64,000 bases of DNA from an uncultured bacterium (GCA_903920455.1 CAIXLY010000035.1:1-64000), one strand, 5' to 3'; shown: positions 25,820 to 34,682, counted from the stretch's first letter. Notes: generated by a model not told the origin, from the letters alone. Translations and numbers: made by a program.

Positions 25820-26143
25820 ATGAGAAAAGCTGATTTGATTAATAAAATTGCCGAAAAAACGAATATACCAAAGGTAGATGTTTTGGTTACCCTTGAAACC
25901 ATGTTCAAAGAGATCAAAGCCAGTCTTTCTAATGGTGAGAATATATACATACGTGGTTTCGGTAGCTTTATCACAAAGAAAAGGGCCGCTAAAATTGGGC
26001 GCAACATCAAGCGCAACACAGCAGTTCATATCCCTGCTCATTTCATCCCCGCATTCAAGCCTGCTAAGGAATTTATGCAGGAAGTAAAAAAACTGGAGAT
26101 CAGTGCCCAAATCAAAGAAGAAGGTGCTGATGAAATGGCCTAG
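25820..26143 (+). CDS. HU/IHF-family DNA-binding protein
   Basis: Nucleoid-associated protein of 107 residues. The N-terminal helical dimer domain starts Met-Arg-Lys-Ala-Asp-Leu-Ile; the beta-arm region carries Arg-Gly-Phe-Gly-Ser-Phe, then Lys-Arg-Asn-Thr-Ala-Val-His-Ile-Pro-Ala-His, where canonical HU has an Arg-Asn-Pro tip. The family's usual length is about 90, so the acidic C-terminal tail (Glu-Glu-Gly-Ala-Asp-Glu) is extra. It is followed by a TPR gene and rng, a common Bacteroidota order. Confidence 0.9.
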   Translation: MRKADLINKIAEKTNIPKVDVLVTLETMFKEIKASLSNGENIYIRGFGSFITKKRAAKIGRNIKRNTAVHIPAHFIPAFKPAKEFMQEVKKLEISAQIKEEGADEMA

Positions 26144-26173
26144 CACAAGCGTTCCGCCTAAAAAAATTATTCA

Positions 26174-27022
26174 ATGTTGAAAAAACAGCAATGGATTGCA
26201 GCTGCTGCTGGAGTAGCGCTGCTGTTCGCTATATTTATTTTTGGGAAATTCAGTCCTTCGCATGAAGACCATGAGGGGCATGACCATGCTCAGGACAAAG
26301 TGGGGCAAAAAGAGTTTGATATTAATGTGTATATCGGCGAATTGAAGAAAACAATGACCCCTACACAGTCGGCCTACCTCACTTCACTTGAAGATGCCCT
26401 AACCCGAGGAGACCTGGTTACACAGCGAAAAGCCAACTATCAATCACTTTCAAACTTTTGGAGAGATAGCATCCATAGCTTTCTTCCTTACGTCTATTAT
26501 CTAAGCGAAAAGGCCAAGTTGGAAAATTCTGAAAAAAACCTCAACTTCGCAGCCCACTCGATATTGGAAGAATTGAGGGGAGTAACTGATCCAGGCTTGA
26601 AAACATGGATGGCAAACCAGGCTAACGACCTGTTTACCCGGTCACTGAAACTCAATCCAAGCAATGATTCCGCCATCATCGGCCAAGGCAGCACCTTTTT
26701 CTTTGGTGCAACTGGGGCGCCAATGGAAGGAATCATGAAAATAAGGGCGGTTGCGGAAAAGAATCCGAACAATGTTTTTGCCCAATTTATGTTGGGATAC
26801 GGCGGGATGGTTTCCGGCCAAAATGAAAAAGCAATTGAACGTTTCAAAAGAGTAGTGGAGCTTGATCCGGAAAACGCTGAAGCTGTTTTCCTTCTTGCTG
26901 AACTCTATGAAAAGTCAGGAGATAAGAAACAAGCGATTGAATGGTATCAACAAGGATTGAAAAACGTAAAGAATCCTGAACTGATCAAAGCACTTGAGGA
27001 AAAGATAAATTCATTGAAATAA
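26174..27022 (+). CDS. Membrane-anchored tetratricopeptide repeat protein
   Basis: 282 residues with one N-terminal transmembrane anchor (about 8-25) followed by a His/Asp/Glu-rich linker (His-Glu-Asp-His-Glu-Gly-His-Asp-His) that might bind metal. The C-terminal half has TPR repeats, clearest in Glu-Lys-Ala-Ile-Glu-Arg-Phe-Lys and Glu-Asn-Ala-Glu-Ala-Val-Phe-Leu-Leu-Ala-Glu. It probably faces the periplasm as a protein-interaction platform. No precise role is known. It lies between HU and the small basic protein, which suggests co-transcription. Confidence 0.8.
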   Translation: MLKKQQWIAAAAGVALLFAIFIFGKFSPSHEDHEGHDHAQDKVGQKEFDINVYIGELKKTMTPTQSAYLTSLEDALTRGDLVTQRKANYQSLSNFWRDSIHSFLPYVYYLSEKAKLENSEKNLNFAAHSILEELRGVTDPGLKTWMANQANDLFTRSLKLNPSNDSAIIGQGSTFFFGATGAPMEGIMKIRAVAEKNPNNVFAQFMLGYGGMVSGQNEKAIERFKRVVELDPENAEAVFLLAELYEKSGDKKQAIEWYQQGLKNVKNPELIKALEEKINSLK

Positions 27023-27049
27023 TTATTAACACTTTAAACTCACTGAGTT

Positions 27050-27145
27050 ATGCCTTGTGGTAAAAAAAGAAAACGTCATAAGATAGCTACGCACAAACGT
27101 AAAAAGAGACTAAGAAAGAATCGTCACAAGAAAGGGAAGAAATAA
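27050..27145 (+). CDS. Small very basic protein, AURKAIP1/COX24 (mS38)-like
   Basis: A 31-residue frame starting Met-Pro-Cys-Gly-Lys-Lys-Arg-Lys-Arg-His and rich in Lys/Arg throughout (Lys-Arg-Lys-Lys-Arg-Leu-Arg-Lys-Asn-Arg-His). Small proteins of this type, usually Met-Pro-Ser-Gly-Lys-Lys-Arg-Lys-Arg-His, are conserved in Bacteroidota next to HU/rng. They resemble the C-terminal domain of mitochondrial ribosomal protein mS38. A ribosome-bound role is likely but inferred. It lies 27 bases after the TPR gene. Confidence 0.8.
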   Translation: MPCGKKRKRHKIATHKRKKRLRKNRHKKGKK

Positions 27146-27253
27146 TCCTTTTCAATTCTCTCATCCATTAAAGCATTGGTGTTGGGTTAATCTGGGAATC
27201 AATATTCTTAGCATTGGCCTCACCTTACGTGCAATAATAACTCAGACATACGT

Positions 27254-28801
27254 TTGAACAAGGAACTTATTATAAACTCATCTGCCCAGGGTGTTCAAAT
27301 TGCCCTGTTGGAAGACAAAAAACTGGTAGAACTTCATAACGAAAAAGCAGATGCCAGTTTTGCTGTAGGTGATCTCTATTTGGGTAAGGTGAAGAAACTA
27401 ATCCCTGGTCTTAATGCAGCATTTGTAGATGTTGGTTTTGAAAAAGATGCCTTTCTTCACTACACAGACCTGAGTCCGTTTGCCAAATCCTTGTTGAAAT
27501 TCACGCAGATTTCAATCAACACACCGGTACAGAGCCAACAAGATTTCTCAAACTTTACTGTTGAAGCAGAGATTGTCAAGACAGGGAAGATTAATGAAGT
27601 ACTTGGGCAAAAACCAAACATACTGGTTCAAATCCTTAAAGAACCCATCGCAGCAAAAGGACCACGCCTCAGTTGCGAAATATCCTTGCCGGGAAGGTTC
27701 GTGGTAATCACTCCATTTAATGATGTGATTGCCGTCTCAAGAAAGATTCACTCAGGTGAGGAAAGAAAACGTTTGCAAAAAATTATTGAAGCAATTAAAC
27801 CAAAGAATTTTGGGGTAATTGTTCGGACTGCTGCAGAAGGAAAAAATACTGCAGAGCTTCATGAAGACCTTAACACTCTTTTCATGAAGTGGAAGTCTAT
27901 GCAACAAAACCTAAGTGGTGCCGTTCCTCCTGCAAAGGTGCTTAGCGAGCAGACAAAGGCCACTAGTATACTACGAGATCTCCTGAGTGCAGACTTTAAT
28001 AAAATTGTCGTTAACGACAAGCAACTTTATGCAGATACAAAAGCATACATACAAAGAATTGCGCCAGACAAGGCAGATATTGTTTCTCAATATACAGGCA
28101 CGGCTTCAGTATTTGATCACACCGGAGTTACCAAACAAGTGAAAGGCTCCTTCGGCAAAACGGTAAACCTCCCTAGTGGCGCCTACCTCATCATCGAGCA
28201 CACTGAAGCATTGCATGTTGTTGATGTTAATAGCGGATACAAAAGTGTCGGAAACAATCAGGAAGATAATGCCTTACAGACAAACCTGGAGGCGGCTGAA
28301 GAGATTGCCCGACAATTAAGGCTTAGGGATTTGGGTGGTATTATTGTGGTGGACTTTATTGACATGAAGCTTCCAGACAATAAGAAGAAGCTTCAAGATG
28401 CAATGGAAGAATTCATGAAGCTTGATAGGGCCAAGCATGCTGTTCTTCCAATTACCAAGTTCGGACTGATGCAGCTGACTCGTCAGCGTATGAAGCCGGA
28501 GATGAACATCAATACACAAGAACAGTGTCCATCCTGCCAAGGAACTGGTAAAATATCCTCTACCCTTGTATTGGAAGATGAGATCGAAAAAAATATTAGC
28601 TACTTAAGTGAGCAAAAGCACAAATCACTTTCTATTTCAGTACACCCTATCCTTTATGCTTACCTGACAAAAGGATTTATTTCGAAAAGACGCAAATGGT
28701 CTTGGAAGTATAAGATTGCCCTTTCCATCAAGGCAGATAATTCATACTACCTTACTGAATTCCATTTCTTCGACAAGAGTGAGGAAGAAATCAGACTTTA
28801 A
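27254..28801 (+). CDS. rng: Ribonuclease E/G family endoribonuclease
   Basis: Single-strand endonuclease for rRNA maturation and mRNA decay. The start is TTG at 27254. An S1-like RNA-binding region lies within the first 120 residues, the catalytic Asp motifs Val-Val-Asp-Val-Asn-Ser-Gly (near 322) and Val-Asp-Phe-Ile-Asp-Met (near 363) follow, and the Zn-link is the Cys-Pro-Ser-Cys near residue 425. At 515 residues it is the short RNase G form. It ends the HU-TPR-small-protein-rng group; a hairpin terminator lies 143 bases downstream. Confidence 0.93.
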   Translation: MNKELIINSSAQGVQIALLEDKKLVELHNEKADASFAVGDLYLGKVKKLIPGLNAAFVDVGFEKDAFLHYTDLSPFAKSLLKFTQISINTPVQSQQDFSNFTVEAEIVKTGKINEVLGQKPNILVQILKEPIAAKGPRLSCEISLPGRFVVITPFNDVIAVSRKIHSGEERKRLQKIIEAIKPKNFGVIVRTAAEGKNTAELHEDLNTLFMKWKSMQQNLSGAVPPAKVLSEQTKATSILRDLLSADFNKIVVNDKQLYADTKAYIQRIAPDKADIVSQYTGTASVFDHTGVTKQVKGSFGKTVNLPSGAYLIIEHTEALHVVDVNSGYKSVGNNQEDNALQTNLEAAEEIARQLRLRDLGGIIVVDFIDMKLPDNKKKLQDAMEEFMKLDRAKHAVLPITKFGLMQLTRQRMKPEMNINTQEQCPSCQGTGKISSTLVLEDEIEKNISYLSEQKHKSLSISVHPILYAYLTKGFISKRRKWSWKYKIALSIKADNSYYLTEFHFFDKSEEEIRL

Positions 28802-28944
28802 TTATTTTCCGAAACTTAGTTTCAAGAATTTTGAATTTACTAATATGGCACTGCTATTAAGTATTAGTGCAGCATATGATCAAGTCTGCATAAGACACAC
28901 AATCACACAAGTCAATCGTTACTTCAACTTTTCAAAGGCATAAA

Positions 28945-28971
28945 AAAGCCCGCATACCATATGCGGGCTTT
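28945..28971. terminator. Bidirectional intrinsic terminator between rng and the SusD gene
   Basis: A perfect 12-bp stem AAAGCCCGCATA/TATGCGGGCTTT (28945-28956 with 28960-28971) with a 3-base loop and A/T flanks on both sides. It lies between convergent genes and can serve both strands. Confidence 0.85.
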
Positions 28972-28991
28972 GAAAATATCATGTACGCGGA

Positions 28992-30485
28992 TTAGTAATC
29001 GCTGTTTTGAATCATGTTTTCATTTGCATTCAAGACTGACTGCGGAATAGGCAATGTCCACTCTCTCGCGTCTGATGCAAGCAAACAAGATCCCGAAGCT
29101 GAAATTGCAGATTCTCCACAAGGATAGCCTCTTGAAATTGTACGCGTAGTTCTTTTTAGATCAAAGAAGCGGTGGCCTTCTCCTACAAGCTCAGCTCTTC
29201 TCTCATCAGCAATAGCATCCAACAGATCTTGACCGGTTAAAGATTCATCTTCATAGTCTGCAATCCTTGCTGCACGGAGTTCATTTAGACTGCTCATGGC
29301 AAGGGCATCGCTTCCAGAACGGGCCAATGCTTCAGCATGAATAAGAAGCATTTCTCCGCTACGGATAGCAGGGAAATTGGCATTCCCATCAGCTGATGCT
29401 TTACCCTGGTACTTGGTGATTGACATTGAGCCATCTACCTCAGAGAAAAATGCCAGGAATCTAAGGTCATTAGATTTGATTAATCCTGAAGTGCCATCAG
29501 TAACAACAATTTCCGGAACCGGCCTAAAGTAGGACCTTCCGTTGTCTGGCCAGTACATGATGTAAGTAGGACCAGACTGTCCAGACTCAAATTTAACGTT
29601 CCAAATAATTTCACCCACATTGGTTTCGTCATACATGCCAGAAAACTCTTCCTGCGTTGTAGCCAAAGGACGACCATCTTGTGCAGTCAATGCACTATAT
29701 GCAGCATTAGCAGCATCTGTCCAGTTACCAGCATAGAGATGAATTCTAGCGGCAATAGCGTAAGCCGCATTCAAGTCAATATAAGATCTTGTAGTTAATC
29801 CTGCTTCGTTAATATCCATGTCCACATCACCCAACAAAGCAATAGCCTCATTAATATCAGATATCAAATTCTGGTAATAATCAGGATTTGAAATTCTTGC
29901 TGGCTTCAAAGAAGTAGATACAATAAATTTCTTGGTGTATGCAAGGGCTAAACTAGAGCTTGCAGTCTTATCGTAAGACGGAGCAAAATATCTAAACAAA
30001 TCAAAATGAGCCAAAGCGCGTATAGCAAATGCTTGACCTTTAATTCTGTTTGCTTCTCCCTGATTCAAATCAGTAGTAAACTTATCTATATCTCTAATAA
30101 CGATGTTAGCAGCAGCGATTACCTCATATGGCGCACTGTAGAATGCAGAAACTTGATCTGTAGTAGAGTTATAAAGCCAATCTGCCATATCTCTAGAATT
30201 GGCCAACGATTCCGTAGTTGACTCATAGAGATTATCACTCATTGCATCTGGCATAATAGACCAGCCTGCGCCAGATCCGCTAGCAGAACCATAATAATTT
30301 GAGGCCCTAAACCCTGCATAAGCACCTGTTAGCACCTCACCAACTTGCTTCATGCTTGAAGGGTTGTTTAATGCATCAAGAGAATACTCAGGAGAAAGGT
30401 CAATTACTTCATCTTTTGAGCACCCATGTAACAAGCTGATCGCTATCAGAGCTATTAATGTATTTTTAAATAATATCTTCTTCAT
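28992..30485 (-). CDS. RagB/SusD family nutrient-uptake outer-membrane lipoprotein
   Basis: The surface lipoprotein lid of a SusCD transporter, binding a glycan, peptide or other nutrient. The lipobox Leu-His-Gly-Cys puts the lipidated Cys at residue 22. The SusD helical core follows, with an Arg-Ala-Leu-Ala-His-Phe-Asp-Leu-Phe-Arg segment near residue 155 (TPR-like region) and the C-terminal Arg-Arg-Ala-Glu-Leu-Val-Gly-Glu-Gly-His-Arg-Phe-Phe-Asp-Leu-Lys-Arg signature. It follows its SusC partner by 21 bases. No glycosidase, peptidase or sigma/anti-sigma pair is nearby, so the substrate is unknown. Confidence 0.95.
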   Translation of the reverse strand: MKKILFKNTLIALIAISLLHGCSKDEVIDLSPEYSLDALNNPSSMKQVGEVLTGAYAGFRASNYYGSASGSGAGWSIMPDAMSDNLYESTTESLANSRDMADWLYNSTTDQVSAFYSAPYEVIAAANIVIRDIDKFTTDLNQGEANRIKGQAFAIRALAHFDLFRYFAPSYDKTASSSLALAYTKKFIVSTSLKPARISNPDYYQNLISDINEAIALLGDVDMDINEAGLTTRSYIDLNAAYAIAARIHLYAGNWTDAANAAYSALTAQDGRPLATTQEEFSGMYDETNVGEIIWNVKFESGQSGPTYIMYWPDNGRSYFRPVPEIVVTDGTSGLIKSNDLRFLAFFSEVDGSMSITKYQGKASADGNANFPAIRSGEMLLIHAEALARSGSDALAMSSLNELRAARIADYEDESLTGQDLLDAIADERRAELVGEGHRFFDLKRTTRTISRGYPCGESAISASGSCLLASDAREWTLPIPQSVLNANENMIQNSDY

Positions 30486-30506
30486 TGTAATGCGTTTGAT
30501 TGGTGA

Positions 30507-33470
30507 TTAGAATCCGATGGACAGGCCAACAGTTGTTTGAATGAGTGCTGGATATTGGGCGCCGACAAGTGCAGTACCCGTTATTTCAGGATCGAAACTT
30601 CGGTACTTGGTTTTTGTCCACCAGTTCTGACCTTGAACAAAGATTCTTGCAGAACGAATATTAGCTTTAGACAAGAACTTGGTGTTGAACGTATAGCCAA
30701 GAGTTACGTTACGCAATCTCCAGAAGCTGCCATCCTCTAAGAATCTTGTGGTTTCAGAAATAAAAGGATTTCTTGGCCCATAATCAGTTGCACTAGATGA
30801 TGACCTTGGCACGTCTGTAATTTGACCCGGTGCTGTCCACTCACGAAGAAGTGTTGCATCCATATTATCATAAAAATAGGATGGGTTGGTAACGTTTATT
30901 CTATCGTTGTTGTAAAGAAAACGCTTGAGGAAGAAGTTGAGTTGAGCACTCAGGTCAATGCCTTTATAGCTCCAACTACTTGTCAGCCCCCCAAACCAAG
31001 GAGCATCTGAAGTGCCCTGGTAAGTGGCATCATCTGGCGAGAATACCATCGTGGTGGTACCATCTTTCTTTAAGTACTGTGAATTTCCGTTTGCAGGATT
31101 TACTCCAGCATATGGAACATAATAGTGCGTATTAAGAGGGTATCCTTCTTTCAGGATTATATTTCCAGAGACAACAGAGTCAGTTGGTAAATCAACGATT
31201 CTGTTTTTATTATATGTGAGGTTGCCTCCAATTGTCCATGTAAAATTCTTTGTTTTAATGATATCTCCACGAAGAGACAATTCAATACCACTATTTTTTA
31301 CACTGCCGAAGTTACTCGGCACGCTACTGAAACCGCTGATTGAAGGATCTATAGGAAGTGAATAAAATAATTCAGTTGTTGTCCGATCATATATCTCAAT
31401 AGTACCACTCAACCTTCTGTTGAGAACCGCAAAATCCAACCCAAAGTTGGTTGTTTTGTTGGCTTCCCAACGGTAATCAAGATTACCTGCGGAGGATGGT
31501 GTCCAACCGGTCACCCCTGCATAAGAAGAACGCCCGAATAATGGAAGCGGGAAATCGCCTGCAGCAGTTATGTTATTACCCGTTGTACCAATACTTGCAC
31601 GAAAACGAAGGTCGTTAATGAACAAAAGATTAGCCATAAATTTTTCGTCTGAAACAACCCAGGTTGCTCCTACAGATCCAAAATTTGCAAATCGATTGTT
31701 GACTCCAAAACGGGAAGAGCCGTCACGACGACCTACCAATGTCAAGAAGTACTTAGCATCATACCCGTAATTGAAAATTCCAAAATAAGACAGTAGTCCA
31801 TTCGCTGTTCCAGTACCACCTACAGTGGGTATGAATGTTGGGTTTGCGGCACTGCCTGCAGTGATACCCGCTTCATTTGTAAATCCGTTGGTGAATCCAT
31901 AGCCAGTGAAGTTGAATCTGCGGTAATCACTTTTAACGGCTTCTGTGAAAACTCCACCCTCAACTTCATGCTTTCCAAAAGTTCTTTTATAGTTTAAAGA
32001 AGTGGTACCAGTGTAGCGGAATGCGCGGTTGCTTTCTTTGTATAGGATACCCGTTTTAGATTGACCACCAGAAGTCAGAGGATCTGTAAACTGACTATAT
32101 TCCCCTTGAGCGTAATCAAGTCCCCAATTTGTTCTTGCATTTAATCCCTTAAGAAAAGGAAAATGATATTCAAGATAGCTGGAAGCAACAGTCTTGATCT
32201 GCAAATTATTATTATAATTTTCAAAGAGCTCCATGGCACCATTGGGCTGATAAGAATACAGCAAACCAGGGCCGCCATATTGCTGATAATCTTTTGTATT
32301 GGGGTCGAAATCTCTTTCATAGGGATTAGACCAACGAACAGCATTGAGCGGAGTATTCAAATAGGTATCTCCTTCCGCAGTTCTTTTGATTTTAGACCAA
32401 CCAGATTGAAGGTTGATTCCAAAGCGCCAATTTTTTATTGTATTGTCGACATTTACACGAGCGGTATAACGCTTCATTCCAGTAGTCTTTACGATACCTT
32501 CTTGATCCATATAAGACAAAGAAGCAAAGAACTTAGAGGTCTGGGTACCACCAGAAGCATTAATCATGTGCTGATGCGTAATGCCTCTTTGAAATAAGGC
32601 ATCTTTCCAGCTAAAGTTTACTTTACGTAAGCTATCAGCGAAGTCATCTTCCCATCCGTAAGGATTACCCCTTTGTAACTCGTATGTAACTTTTTGATCA
32701 CTATTCATAACCACAAGACGATCTTCAGGAAGATCACTTACACCATATTGCGCATCATAATTCAATTGAAGTTGACCAACACGTCCACGGCGTGTAGTGA
32801 TTACAATAACACCATTGGCACCACGTGATCCGTACATTGCCGTTGCAACCGCGTCTTTCAATATCTCAACACGATCAAAGTCACCTTGATTAAGTGTTGC
32901 GAAATCACCAGCAGCAATTTCAATGCCATCCATTATATATAAAGGTGTATTACCGCCACTTATTGAACCATTGCCGCGGATCCGCACTGAGGCAGATGCG
33001 CCAGGCTGACCACTACCAGCAACAACTGCAACTCCAGCAGCCTGACCTTGTATGGCTTGGTCAAACGAACCAAAAGGTTGTTTACGAATTTCTTGTGTGG
33101 GAGCTGTTGCAATTGCACCAGAAAATTTCTTACGCTGAATTGTTGTGTAACCAGTTACCACAACTTCGGAAACGCTGTTAGCAGAAGCTGCTGATAAACT
33201 GATTGAAAGTGGAGCGCCCGTTAGTTTTACCGACATGTCCTCAAATCCGATTGAGGAGATTGATATAGAAGTCGCTGAAGCAGGCACAGAGATGGTGAAC
33301 TCACCATTTGCATTGGTTGCGCCAATTGATTTCCCCCCTACACTTATTGTAGCACCTGAAACAGGTCCGCCGCTAGACTCAGTTACCTTGCCGCTAACAG
33401 TTTTGTTTTGAGCGAATGAGGTTGCTATGAAAAGTAACGACATTACCAGTAGTGATAGGATTTTTCTCAT
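30507..33470 (-). CDS. SusC/RagA family TonB-linked outer-membrane protein
   Basis: A TonB-dependent outer-membrane transporter of 987 residues. Order of domains: signal peptide (cleaved after Ser-Phe-Ala-Gln), a carboxypeptidase-regulatory-like beta-sandwich (about 22-95), the plug (about 115-225) with Gln-Gly-Gln-Ala-Ala-Gly-Val and Val-Arg-Ile-Arg-Gly, then the 22-strand barrel ending Thr-Thr-Val-Gly-Leu-Ser-Ile-Gly-Phe. Tyr-Ile-Met-Asp-Gly-Ile is a SusC-type motif. The SusD gene follows directly. A 9-bp palindrome lies 37 bases upstream of the start. Confidence 0.96.
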   Translation of the reverse strand: MRKILSLLVMSLLFIATSFAQNKTVSGKVTESSGGPVSGATISVGGKSIGATNANGEFTISVPASATSISISSIGFEDMSVKLTGAPLSISLSAASANSVSEVVVTGYTTIQRKKFSGAIATAPTQEIRKQPFGSFDQAIQGQAAGVAVVAGSGQPGASASVRIRGNGSISGGNTPLYIMDGIEIAAGDFATLNQGDFDRVEILKDAVATAMYGSRGANGVIVITTRRGRVGQLQLNYDAQYGVSDLPEDRLVVMNSDQKVTYELQRGNPYGWEDDFADSLRKVNFSWKDALFQRGITHQHMINASGGTQTSKFFASLSYMDQEGIVKTTGMKRYTARVNVDNTIKNWRFGINLQSGWSKIKRTAEGDTYLNTPLNAVRWSNPYERDFDPNTKDYQQYGGPGLLYSYQPNGAMELFENYNNNLQIKTVASSYLEYHFPFLKGLNARTNWGLDYAQGEYSQFTDPLTSGGQSKTGILYKESNRAFRYTGTTSLNYKRTFGKHEVEGGVFTEAVKSDYRRFNFTGYGFTNGFTNEAGITAGSAANPTFIPTVGGTGTANGLLSYFGIFNYGYDAKYFLTLVGRRDGSSRFGVNNRFANFGSVGATWVVSDEKFMANLLFINDLRFRASIGTTGNNITAAGDFPLPLFGRSSYAGVTGWTPSSAGNLDYRWEANKTTNFGLDFAVLNRRLSGTIEIYDRTTTELFYSLPIDPSISGFSSVPSNFGSVKNSGIELSLRGDIIKTKNFTWTIGGNLTYNKNRIVDLPTDSVVSGNIILKEGYPLNTHYYVPYAGVNPANGNSQYLKKDGTTTMVFSPDDATYQGTSDAPWFGGLTSSWSYKGIDLSAQLNFFLKRFLYNNDRINVTNPSYFYDNMDATLLREWTAPGQITDVPRSSSSATDYGPRNPFISETTRFLEDGSFWRLRNVTLGYTFNTKFLSKANIRSARIFVQGQNWWTKTKYRSFDPEITGTALVGAQYPALIQTTVGLSIGF

Positions 33471-33506
33471 GTAGTCTATAGTTTTGAAATTATGTTGATC
33501 TGCAAA

Positions 33507-33532
33507 AACTCAATTCTTTATACAATTGAGTT
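33507..33532. promoter_or_regulatory. Palindrome upstream of the susC gene (candidate operator)
   Basis: Perfect 9-bp arms AACTCAATT (33507-33515) and AATTGAGTT (33524-33532) with an 8-base spacer, 37 bases before the SusC start codon. Its position overlaps where a promoter should be. It could be an operator or an AT-rich hairpin; no regulator gene is adjacent. Confidence 0.4.
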
Positions 33533-33706
33533 CAGAAGGTTTGCCCCCTGATTTTCAAAGAAAACGTTAATTCATGCCAAATATTGCTGACCCAGATAAA
33601 ATAAAAATTGATACTGCCATTGGGCGGAGTCGTAGAATCCAAAAAATCCTCGACTGTTTCAATGCTCAGCCAAGGGTTCGCTACAACCAAAGGCTAAAAA
33701 ATGATG

Positions 33707-34392
33707 TTAGTCGCGATCCCTATTCCCTAAAAAGATGAGAGTATATTGAACTAGGGTAACCAGATAAGCAATTGCCGCAACAACATAGGTCATCGCAGCC
33801 CATTTAAGCGCTTCCTTGGCCATGTTATGCTCTGAAAGGGTGGCAACCCCGGAAGATTCCAGCCAAATAAGGGCCCTTTTGCTGGCGTCGAACTCAACGG
33901 GGAGGGTGATCAAAGAAAATACTGTTGTGAGTGCAAAAAGAATGATTCCAGCGAGAAGAAGCCCGGGAAAACGTTAATTAAGGGTATTTCAGCCAGTAAA
34001 CCCAGCTGAATGAGCATGGCACTAACCTGAACTATAGGCACCATCCTGCTCCTGAACATGAGCCAAGGGTATGCTCTGACGTGCTGAACGGCATGCCCGC
34101 ACTCATGGGAGGCCACTCTAGCAGCTGCAATGCTAGGATGATGGTACAACTCAGGGCTGAGACTGACCGTCTTGCTAATGGGGTTGTAATGATCTGAAAG
34201 AAACCCCTCCCCTGAAACGACCCTAACATCGTAAATTCCGTTCTCATGAAGCATGCGCTCGGCTACCTCTTTCCCAGAGAGATGAGATGCCAGGGGTACT
34301 GCCCCAAACTGCTTGAATTTCGACTTCAACCTGAAGGGAACCAACATGCCAATTCCTACAAACATTAAAGAAACCAAGCAAATAGAGCCCAT
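33707..34392 (-). pseudogene. Zinc metallopeptidase (YugP/Zn_peptidase_2 type) split by a frameshift
   Basis: Two overlapping frames together make one membrane zinc peptidase of about 228 residues. The first frame (34392 down to 33910) carries an N-terminal transmembrane helix, Lys-Ser-Lys-Phe-Lys-Gln-Phe and the zinc motif His-Glu-Cys-Gly-His-Ala near residue 93, then runs into an unrelated tail. The second frame (to 33707) resumes the expected Leu-Pro-Val-Glu-Phe-Asp-Ala-Ser-Lys-Arg-Ala and the last two helices. A -1 shift at 33964-33970 joins them. That site reads T-TTC-CCG in the correct phase, a slippery heptamer, but loss of one C from a CCCC run explains it as well. I call it a frameshifted gene; a sequencing error or programmed shifting is possible. 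Confidence 0.75.
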
Positions 34393-34457
34393 AGATCTTT
34401 TTTAAAAAATTAAGGAGGGTTTAGTGAAAGAGCTGTAAAAAAATAATTTTGTCGGGA

Positions 34458-34542
34458 TTTTGACAAGTCGCATTTATTGCATCGCAAGTCATTGTAAATC
34501 AGTTATTTATTATAGCATCTGTTGAGGCCAAAAAGCCTCTTT
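34458..34542 (+). ncRNA. Candidate small RNA 1 upstream of radA
   Basis: Begins about 7 bases after a TAATTTTG -7 element (34444-34451) and ends at a GAGGC-caaaaa-GCCTC hairpin (34524-34539) followed by only three T. Length is about 85 bases. No known RNA family is recognised. The weak T-run makes this the less certain of the two. Confidence 0.25.
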
Positions 34543-34599
34543 ACTACTAATATGGGGGGCTAAATTTATTCACAAAGGGAAAAATTAATTTTGTACTGT

Positions 34600-34682
34600 G
34601 GGAGCAATTTGTAATTTAGTGGAAGAATTTAATGGGTTAGTAAGTACTGAAGGGTCAGCTTTTGCTGGCCCTTTGGTTTTTT
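34600..34682 (+). ncRNA. Candidate small RNA 2 upstream of radA
   Basis: Starts about 7 bases after an exact TAATTTTG (34586-34593) and ends in a strong intrinsic terminator, giving about 83 bases. A terminator on the plus strand about 100 bases before the radA start has no protein gene to serve, which argues for a short transcript or an attenuator of radA. It does not match an RNA family I recognise. Confidence 0.4.
34650..34682 (+). terminator. Intrinsic terminator ahead of radA
   Basis: A 10-bp stem (34650-34659 with 34664-34673, core GGGTCAGC/GCTGGCCC with one G-T pair), a TTTT loop, then TTTGG and six T. It points in the direction of radA. Confidence 0.75.

Noticed and set aside
28801-28944. 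Small RNA between rng and the terminator
   Set aside because: Short hairpins (for example GCACT/AGTGC) are present but no promoter; the region reads as the 3' untranslated end of rng.
33574-33738. 54-codon plus-strand frame between susC and the metallopeptidase
   Set aside because: It starts at an ATG but resembles nothing I know and runs 32 bases into the opposite-strand gene; too weak to annotate.
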